From: an uncultured Lachnospiraceae bacterium
Lineage (GTDB): Bacteria; Bacillota; Clostridia; Lachnospirales; Lachnospiraceae
Assembly: GCA_910589265.1 (NCBI GenBank)
Contig: CAJUTQ010000038.1
Coordinates: forward strand, 1-11,265
Direction of reading: 5' to 3'
Length of the DNA stretch: 11,265 bases
Shown here: piece by piece, positions 6,314 through 11,265 of the stretch
How positions within the stretch are numbered: position 1 is the stretch's first letter
How the letters are laid out: each line of letters opens with the position of its first letter
The notes under the pieces: model-generated
What the model saw: only the letters and a program-made list of their open reading frames with translations
Database searches by the model: none
What the model was told of the DNA's origin: nothing
Program-made: the position numbers and the translations under genes

Positions 6314-6999
6314 CTGCCTCCAATCTCATATTTTATCTTAATGTCTGCACTATGTTTCAGTAAATCACGCATTGCCATTGTGCCATTGTTTTGATAATCT
6401 TTATATTTCTGGGTTGCAAGCCTGCTGTAATAAGCCAATGCCTCTCCTCCGTCAAATCCATCCAGTTTTGTCAATGCCCTTACATTTCCATCATTTCCAA
6501 CTACTGTCATTATATACAAAGAATCATTCAGGCAAAAAGTTTTAAAATCTGTGCCAGAAAATGTTCCTGTACTCGGATGGTTATGCATAAACATCATCGA
6601 ATTTTTCCTTGAACCCTTCATTGCCTTATAAGCATCTGGATTACTTCTAGTCTCTATCTCATTCGCTTCACCCAGAATAACCCATGCATACCAATGAATT
6701 ATATCGACCAAAATACCAACCTCTTTTGAATCGTTTTTTTCTTTTGATATGGAAAGAATCCTTTTATGCTGTTCCTGCACAAACAAATTTTCTTTCTCGG
6801 AAAACTCCGACAGTTCTATTTTAGGCACCTTAGAAATAGCTATGTCCGTTATTTTTATTGGTCTATTTCTTTTCTTTTGCTCAAAATTCTCAACCAAAAT
6901 TATTCTCCTGCTGTTTGGTATTCTTTTAACTATTCTCCGTCTGTTTTTACATCTGACATAACTTTTTCTCTTGTGTTTACTATATAACCATAATATCAT
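6310..6999 (-). CDS. JAB/MPN-type metalloprotease-like protein
   Basis: This 229-aa protein has a very basic N-terminus (about 1-48, many Arg/Lys) that could bind nucleic acid. The C-terminal half carries HNHPSTGTFSGTD (139-151), the H-x-H...S-x-x-D zinc site of JAB/MPN (JAMM) proteins, here with six residues between the second His and the Ser. E93 in KEVGIL is a candidate for the catalytic Glu. After it, LYIMTVVGNDGNVRAL (161-176) fits the following beta strands. Families with this core include RadC-like proteins, deubiquitinase-like peptidases and proteins of phage or mobile elements. A role in proteolysis is possible but no substrate can be named. The start at 6999 has only a GAGAG-like RBS; a TATAAT at 7054-7059 (minus) may be its -10. 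It is translationally coupled to the small gene at 5999-6313. Confidence 0.7.
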   Translation of the reverse strand: MILWLYSKHKRKSYVRCKNRRRIVKRIPNSRRIILVENFEQKKRNRPIKITDIAISKVPKIELSEFSEKENLFVQEQHKRILSISKEKNDSKEVGILVDIIHWYAWVILGEANEIETRSNPDAYKAMKGSRKNSMMFMHNHPSTGTFSGTDFKTFCLNDSLYIMTVVGNDGNVRALTKLDGFDGGEALAYYSRLATQKYKDYQNNGTMAMRDLLKHSADIKIKYEIGGR

Positions 7000-7129
7000 G
7001 GCACTCTCTTGGAATCAAGTATCCAAAAGAACTATCCGTTTTCCGCTAATGTGATTATATGCATTCAATTCCCGTTTACTTCCAATCTCATATATATTTA
7101 CAGTTTAGATTTTTGTTGCTATCGTCATA

Positions 7130-8041
7130 TCACTTAATATGCCTATTAAACTGAAACCCAGCCTGTCTTAACTCTCTCTCCTGCTCTTCAGTCAGGCTTC
7201 CATCCGCATACTGTCTGATCACTTCACTCACTTTCTCCCCAAGTGCATAATTTTTATATCTATAATTTCTTCCAATGGCAAAAGGTTTCTTTGTTACTCT
7301 GATGCACTCCCTGAGAAGTCCGACGAACCAATCCCATTCTGCGTTTTTAAGATCTTCCCAGAACATCCCAATCTCTTCCAGCATCTCTATCTTTTTATCG
7401 CTAATCTTATGGCTTGATAATCCAAGATAGCTGTCCCTCTGCTCCCAGATCCATTTCCCAAGTGCCGCCCCTTCGGGAGTAACATACTTCTTAGGCACAA
7501 ACAGATGTCCATTTGTTTCAAAATACTGTTTTGCATAACTGTATGCTGCATCCCACTCAGAGAGCTTTCTTGGCTTAATCCACTTTATTCCCATGTTTTC
7601 AAGCCTCGCGATCTGGTAGGATGAAAGTTCTCCCTGTTTATACAGCTTTTTCTGGTAATGTATCCATTGGAACATATTCACCCCGTCATGGAACAATGTT
7701 GTATTTGGCATGGATAAAGTACCATGCTCTCTGTAATACGCTTCCACTTCATCTGCTCTGTCAAGCCAGATACCCAGCTCTTTCTGCGGGGAATCCGTAA
7801 GCTGCATCCTTATCTTTAACAGGAACCTTATCTCTTCTTCTGCCAACAGATTCTGGTCATATGTTTCCTTTAGTTCTGCCCATATCCTGCCAAGTGGATA
7901 ACCGCCTGCTGAAATGTATTCCTCAGGGATATGCAGGAATTTCTTCTGCTCCAAATATCCCGCATCCATTATGTAATACATGATCTCAAGGAGAAATTTC
8001 TCCCTGTCCTTCGGTTCTTTTATATTAAACTGCATATGCAA
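7130..8041 (-). CDS. Protein with four helicase-associated (HA) domain repeats
   Basis: This protein is 303 aa if the TTG at 8041 is used (5 nt from AAAGGAGG), or 301 aa from the ATG at 8035. Four tandem repeats of about 66 residues lie at about 14-80, 90-155, 161-228 and 234-298. The third is the clearest: WDAAYSYAKQYFETNGHLFVP, an alternation to LGKWIWEQR, then a closing LEEIGMFW. This matches the HA domain (PF03457), a small three-helix bundle thought to bind nucleic acid and usually attached to helicases. Here no helicase motifs are present, so it is a stand-alone HA array. It follows the recombinase genes after a 182-nt gap that holds repeated ATGTCATAA motifs, and probably is an accessory DNA-binding protein of the element. 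Confidence 0.8.
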   Translation of the reverse strand: MHMQFNIKEPKDREKFLLEIMYYIMDAGYLEQKKFLHIPEEYISAGGYPLGRIWAELKETYDQNLLAEEEIRFLLKIRMQLTDSPQKELGIWLDRADEVEAYYREHGTLSMPNTTLFHDGVNMFQWIHYQKKLYKQGELSSYQIARLENMGIKWIKPRKLSEWDAAYSYAKQYFETNGHLFVPKKYVTPEGAALGKWIWEQRDSYLGLSSHKISDKKIEMLEEIGMFWEDLKNAEWDWFVGLLRECIRVTKKPFAIGRNYRYKNYALGEKVSEVIRQYADGSLTEEQERELRQAGFQFNRHIK

Positions 8042-8115
8042 TCTATCCTCCTTTCTCTTCTGATATGGAGGCAGTCACCTTAAATCGCAACTGCCTGTCC
8101 ATTTATTTTAATTTG

Positions 8116-8197
8116 TGACATATTATGTCATAATATTTTATTCCGTTTTATATTCTGTTGTTTTTATTTCATAAGATGTCATAAAATAACATATTAT
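8116..8197. repeat. Short inverted and direct repeats in the 182-nt gap
   Basis: TGACAT-ATT-ATGTCA (8116-8130) is a perfect inverted repeat. ATGTCATAA occurs at 8125-8133 and again at 8176-8184; ACATATTAT occurs at 8119-8127 and 8189-8197. The gap lies between the TnpC-like gene and the HA-protein gene and could be an operator or a recombinase accessory site. Confidence 0.45.
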
Positions 8198-8223
8198 TTT
8201 AATCTATACCCAATGGTTCTTGA

Positions 8224-8799
8224 TCAGAGCAACAGTTTCTCTGCTCTACTCTTGAATTCATTCATATTCTGCGGCGTAAATTCGATGATATTGCTCTTGA
8301 TCCCTTTTTCTTTCCGTATATTTGGATTCTCTGAATCAATGGCAAGCCTGTTGATCTGCGTGAACAGTTCTTCGATTTTCTTATCTTTCTCTTTAATGAT
8401 ACAGTTAAGCTCTTCTAATTTGTTTTCATAATCTTTCCGCATCACCTTGACTGTCTTCGCCGCATCCTGATACCTGCTCATATCCTGCACCATCTCGATC
8501 AGCGTCTGTATCTGCATTGCCAGCTTTTCTTCATTTCCCTTACAGGAAGTCAGTATCTGCTCCGCTGACGGGAGCGAAATGCCTGTACGTGCAGTCTCTA
8601 CCTTCTGTATCTCCCTGTTGATCCTGTCTATTTCATCTTTCATGTTGTAAGTCCAGACATATCGCTTGATCCCTGTGGCTGCCTCTAGTTCAAATAATCT
8701 CACCGTCTGGTCAGGATGTTCTTTTGTGTATTGCAGCAGTATCTCCAATAGCTGCTCTTTTGTATAGCCTGCGGGTCTGCCGCCTTTATTGTTTCTCAT
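8224..8799 (-). CDS. TnpC-like transposition accessory protein
   Basis: This 191-aa protein starts with NKGGRPAGYTKEQLLEILLQ, an AT-hook-like GRP followed by a helical segment (about 12-55) that looks like a winged or helix-turn-helix DNA-binding region. A long coiled coil with Lys/Glu-rich heptads follows (about 58-150, ending in KEKDKKIEELFTQI). This layout is that of TnpC-like proteins of Tn554-type transposons, which assist orientation or efficiency of integration. AAGGAGG lies 9 nt before the ATG at 8799, and the first 14 nt overlap the recombinase gene, so translation is coupled. It is longer than the 125 aa I recall for Tn554 TnpC. Confidence 0.7.
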   Translation of the reverse strand: MRNNKGGRPAGYTKEQLLEILLQYTKEHPDQTVRLFELEAATGIKRYVWTYNMKDEIDRINREIQKVETARTGISLPSAEQILTSCKGNEEKLAMQIQTLIEMVQDMSRYQDAAKTVKVMRKDYENKLEELNCIIKEKDKKIEELFTQINRLAIDSENPNIRKEKGIKSNIIEFTPQNMNEFKSRAEKLLL

Positions 8800-10444
8800 C
8801 TATTTTTTCCTCCTTGTATTGGTATGAATCTAACACTATCTTCTGATTTAATAAAACACTAAGCTGTAAAGCACTCTGCTGTAGTTCTGCATCATTTCTC
8901 ATATCTATCTGCCCGATCAGGCTCTGCAGTGACTTTTTCACAAACGCCATATTCCTGTCATTTTCTTCTTTATAGTATGTAAGCAGGTCTTCCGACACAT
9001 TTTCTGGAAAGAAATATTTGCAGAACAGACAGGATTTATGGTTGCATTCATAGGGGATATTCTTGGAGCCGCATCTTCCCTGCCCCTTTGCAACTTTGGG
9101 AAGGGCAAAATAATCAGCTCCCAAAAGTTCCTTCTTGATGACCTTCTCTCCCATATTGATATCATTGGAAGGCCTTTTCAGCAGGTTGTTTCCCTTCATA
9201 AACTGGCTCAGGATGTAACTCTTTGCCGTAGTGAATGTTTCCAGATGGGAATAATATCCCACCTGTGCATCCAGCGTATGATGCCCTGCAAGCTGTGCAA
9301 TATAAATAGGATTCATCCCCTGCAGCATCATATTCATGATCGCCAGATGTCTCGTATCGCCATAATAGATATAAGGGAGTTCCCTGTCTCTGGTCATACG
9401 GCTCCTGACCATTTTATAGTGGTACTGCCCTTCCACGACTTCCTTCTGAAATGCATGGTAATAGATATTCATTTTTTCAGTGATGAATTTCTGTCTTGTA
9501 TTTAAGACTTTATTTCTGTAAATGACATCACAGGTTGGCGGCGAGATCAGATAGATACAGTCATCAATTCCATTACAATAATCCACATAATCACGGATCA
9601 GGAAATACAGTTCCTCATTGATCTCAAAATCCGTGACAATATCACTCACTGCCAGTTTTTTCCCAAGTTCTGTTTTCAGCCTCTCAATCTTAAAGAAATA
9701 CCTGCCGTTTCTTTCATAGATGCAGTCCCTCTTTAAATTGTAAAACTCGACAGGCCTTGTGGGGATGGCTGTCGTAAGTTTCCACCATAAGATGACAGGG
9801 AACAGTCTGTATCTGTCCTCTGAATCCCTTATCTTCTCCCAATAGTCGTTTATGATATAGTCAAATATCAGGACTCCCTGAAAATCTGGAAGCTCCCTGT
9901 AACTGTTCTCTGCTTTCTTGATATTTTTTACCAGATCATAATACAGCCCTGCATGGTCAAGATTGGAAAACTCCAGAAATTCTTTTATTGAGATTGCTTC
10001 CCGTTTTTTGTTTCCATTCCATGTGCCTATAAGCATCTGATAATCCTTCACATGATCAGGATCAACGAAATCTGTCTCTTCCATAAAGTGCTTTATATGC
10101 AGCAGCCTTTTTGTCACAGTGAGCAGCCTGCATTTCTGTACATAAAGCTTGACCAGCAGATAATTCTTTACTGTTTTTTCCATTTGAGGATGCGCTTCCA
10201 AAAAGGAGAAAGATAGTCTCCTAGTGGGGCTGTCCTTATCTTCAAAGCATATCCAGAGGTCATCATCATAGGAATCATTGAGAAACGCTCCTGTTCTTTT
10301 CAGTTCATGAAACATCTCTGCATAGGTTTCCTCAGATGTATTGCTCATCTTATATTTGATGACCAGATATGACGATTTATTCTCCCCGACATACTCCCTT
10401 ACCGTCATCCCCTGTTTCTTTAAATTGCTGTTATCTTCTGTCAT
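8786..10444 (-). CDS. Tyrosine recombinase (TnpB-like) with C-terminal Cys4 motif
   Basis: This 552-aa protein has a C-terminal catalytic domain with the first Arg in IPTRPVE (R230), a Lys in ERLKTE (K257), Arg in GDTRHLA (R365), AGHH (H388) and the probable nucleophile Y398 in GYYSH. The first residue of the usual H-x-x-R box appears to be Gly362, a departure from the canonical set. The N-terminal part (about 90-200) should hold the core-binding domain. Downstream of the active site lies a Cys4 cluster, C458-x8-C467-x4-C472-x2-C475, likely a zinc ribbon, then a helical tail. Its role is site-specific integration and excision of the element in concert with its neighbours. GGAGG lies 9 nt before the ATG at 10444, and it overlaps the neighbouring genes on both sides by 14 nt. 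Confidence 0.85.
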   Translation of the reverse strand: MTEDNSNLKKQGMTVREYVGENKSSYLVIKYKMSNTSEETYAEMFHELKRTGAFLNDSYDDDLWICFEDKDSPTRRLSFSFLEAHPQMEKTVKNYLLVKLYVQKCRLLTVTKRLLHIKHFMEETDFVDPDHVKDYQMLIGTWNGNKKREAISIKEFLEFSNLDHAGLYYDLVKNIKKAENSYRELPDFQGVLIFDYIINDYWEKIRDSEDRYRLFPVILWWKLTTAIPTRPVEFYNLKRDCIYERNGRYFFKIERLKTELGKKLAVSDIVTDFEINEELYFLIRDYVDYCNGIDDCIYLISPPTCDVIYRNKVLNTRQKFITEKMNIYYHAFQKEVVEGQYHYKMVRSRMTRDRELPYIYYGDTRHLAIMNMMLQGMNPIYIAQLAGHHTLDAQVGYYSHLETFTTAKSYILSQFMKGNNLLKRPSNDINMGEKVIKKELLGADYFALPKVAKGQGRCGSKNIPYECNHKSCLFCKYFFPENVSEDLLTYYKEENDRNMAFVKKSLQSLIGQIDMRNDAELQQSALQLSVLLNQKIVLDSYQYKEEKIDEKQ

Positions 10445-11180
10445 TCTGTATCTCCTCCAAAAATATCATGTTAGGTGTTTCTTTCTTGATCAGTTCATTT
10501 ATCTCTTTATAATCAATATAGGTCTCTATGTATTCATACCCAAATCTGTCTATGGCTTCTTTTAAGACCATGATCAGCTTCCCGATCTGATAGGTAAGAT
10601 TGATCCTGTCGATCACATCTTCCTCATTTGTTCTCCCAAACTCTGTCAAAAGCCTTTTCAGTTCATCTCCTGCCATTGCCAGCGAAAAGGTTGTCGGGAT
10701 GGAATACCTGCACAGCATACATTTATCCTCTGTGGGATAGGGGCATCTGCCGCTTACCAGACAGGATACGTCCTCCGTCCTGCTCATCAGTTTTCCAGAA
10801 AAAAGAAGTTCCGTTTTCTCCTTTATCTCATCCTCCTGCCACGAATAGATCTCGTTAAGCAGCATTTCCCTTTCTTTTATGATGCCATACAATGCCCCTG
10901 AAATACTTTCCACTTTCCTAGCAGGAAGCGCTTCTTTCATCTGGACGATCAGCTCTGTATTTTCTTTAAATGTTCCCCGTTTATTATCAGCCAGATCGAG
11001 CAGTCTGTCATACAGCCATCCGAAAAATCCCCTGTCTATGCTCTGTTTCCCCATAGCTACAGATTCATCCTCATTGTAAGTGGAGCGCAGATATACCTTT
11101 GTGATATTGGCATTTCCCATTTTGGAAGTCCTATGCGAACGCATATAGGACAATATGAAGTGACCCCACATTTGTAGCAA
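10431..11180 (-). CDS. Recombinase-like protein, probably the C-terminal remnant of a larger gene
   Basis: This is 249 aa from TTG at 11180; ATG codons at 11171 (residue 4) and at residue 21 are alternatives, and none has a convincing RBS. An in-frame stop (TAG) lies a few codons further upstream, so the frame cannot extend. The segment SHRTSKMGNANITKVYLRS (about 15-33) resembles the GH...Y end of a tyrosine recombinase with Asn in place of His; the catalytic Arg boxes expected before it are missing. The C-terminal part carries C140-x5-C146-x7-C154-x2-C157, similar in position and style to the Cys4 tail of the next recombinase. I infer a recombinase whose 5' part was lost by deletion or by the junction near 11180; a short, genuinely non-catalytic partner is the alternative. 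Its stop overlaps the next start by 14 nt, as in an intact operon. Confidence 0.6.
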   Translation of the reverse strand: MLQMWGHFILSYMRSHRTSKMGNANITKVYLRSTYNEDESVAMGKQSIDRGFFGWLYDRLLDLADNKRGTFKENTELIVQMKEALPARKVESISGALYGIIKEREMLLNEIYSWQEDEIKEKTELLFSGKLMSRTEDVSCLVSGRCPYPTEDKCMLCRYSIPTTFSLAMAGDELKRLLTEFGRTNEEDVIDRINLTYQIGKLIMVLKEAIDRFGYEYIETYIDYKEINELIKKETPNMIFLEEIQNDRR

Positions 11181-11200
11181 CGTGGATTTACCTGTATACT
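11172..11200 (+). promoter_or_regulatory. Sigma-A type promoter of the gene starting at 11259
   Basis: TTGTAG (11172-11177), a 17-nt spacer and TATACT (11195-11200) on the plus strand. It overlaps the 5' end of the minus-strand recombinase-like gene. An inverted repeat GGTAA/TTACC (11220-11224 / 11231-11235) lies in the leader. Confidence 0.55.
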
Positions 11201-11258
11201 AAGTTTTGGAAAAAACGATGGTAACAGGGATTACCGCATACAAAAGGAGGCCACTTAC

Positions 11259-11265
11259 ATGAAAA
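11259..11265 (+). CDS. Start of a gene that runs off the window
   Basis: AAAGGAGG at 11243-11250 lies 8 nt before an ATG at 11259 followed by AAA. Only two codons are visible, so the product cannot be told. The ideal RBS and the promoter about 60 nt upstream support a real start. Confidence 0.6.

Larger units (their letters stand above)
7130..11180 (-). mobile_element. Tn554-type integration module (recombinase set plus HA protein)
   Basis: Four consecutive minus-strand genes are present: a recombinase-like fragment, a tyrosine recombinase with a Cys4 tail, a TnpC-like coiled-coil protein, and an HA-repeat protein. The first three overlap by 14 nt each. This order matches the tnpA-tnpB-tnpC arrangement of Tn554-type elements. 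Ends cannot be fixed: such elements lack terminal inverted repeats and target duplications. The same-strand genes down to 2703 may be cargo. Confidence 0.65.

Noticed and set aside
6310..6999. CBASS Cap3 peptidase acting with the cyclases
   Set aside because: No E1/E2-like protein or CD-NTase is present, the cyclases are class III rather than CD-NTase, and a terminator-like structure separates the two loci.
9038..9505. Plus-strand open frame of 155 aa
   Set aside because: It is antisense to the recombinase catalytic region and its composition looks like a reverse reading of that gene.
1..11265. CRISPR array, tRNA or rRNA
   Set aside because: No regularly spaced repeats and no cloverleaf or rRNA-like sequence were seen.

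Overview
The window looks like a chromosome segment from a low-GC Gram-positive anaerobe of the class Clostridia, most likely a Lachnospiraceae-type gut bacterium. The reasons are the AT-rich intergenic DNA, strong GGAGG ribosome binding sites, Gram-positive signal peptides, a sortase-type anchor with a QTG core, and recombinase/helicase-associated gene sets typical of that family. Genus-level assignment is not possible from sequence alone.

Layout: positions 1-2600 carry a small cell-surface locus. It has a sortase-anchored protein with two Ig-like/MBG-like repeats (150-1037, minus), a small secreted protein (1345-1851, minus) with a candidate pseudoknotted leader RNA, and a divergent gene for a small tail-anchored membrane protein (2198-2575, plus) with a clean terminator.

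Positions 2703-5452 hold the most interesting part, a tight three-gene minus-strand operon. It encodes a 477-aa class III nucleotide cyclase with a coiled-coil C-terminal extension, a 185-aa membrane protein that resembles the Pycsar effector family (PycTM, formerly DUF5706), and a second, 246-aa class III cyclase. A good sigma-A type promoter lies upstream at 5611-5639. The read is a Pycsar-like antiphage system in which phage-triggered cyclic (probably pyrimidine) nucleotide synthesis opens or assembles a membrane effector. The unusual point is two different cyclases bracketing one effector; the Pycsar operons I know of have one cyclase and one effector.

Positions 5453-5998 carry no gene. 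They contain the operon promoter and leader, then a GC-richer block of consecutive hairpins ending in a bidirectional terminator. Positions 5999-6999 carry a two-gene pair: a JAB/MPN-type metalloprotease-like protein and a small charged protein.

Positions 7130-11180 are a mobile-element integration module: a four-repeat helicase-associated (HA) domain protein, a TnpC-like coiled-coil protein, a tyrosine recombinase with a C-terminal Cys4 motif, and the C-terminal part of another recombinase-like protein. The last three genes overlap by 14 nt each, as in a Tn554-type tnpABC set. All genes from 11180 down to 2703 run on the minus strand, so the Pycsar-like operon and the JAB pair are plausible cargo of this element. 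A new plus-strand gene with its own promoter starts at 11259 and runs off the window.
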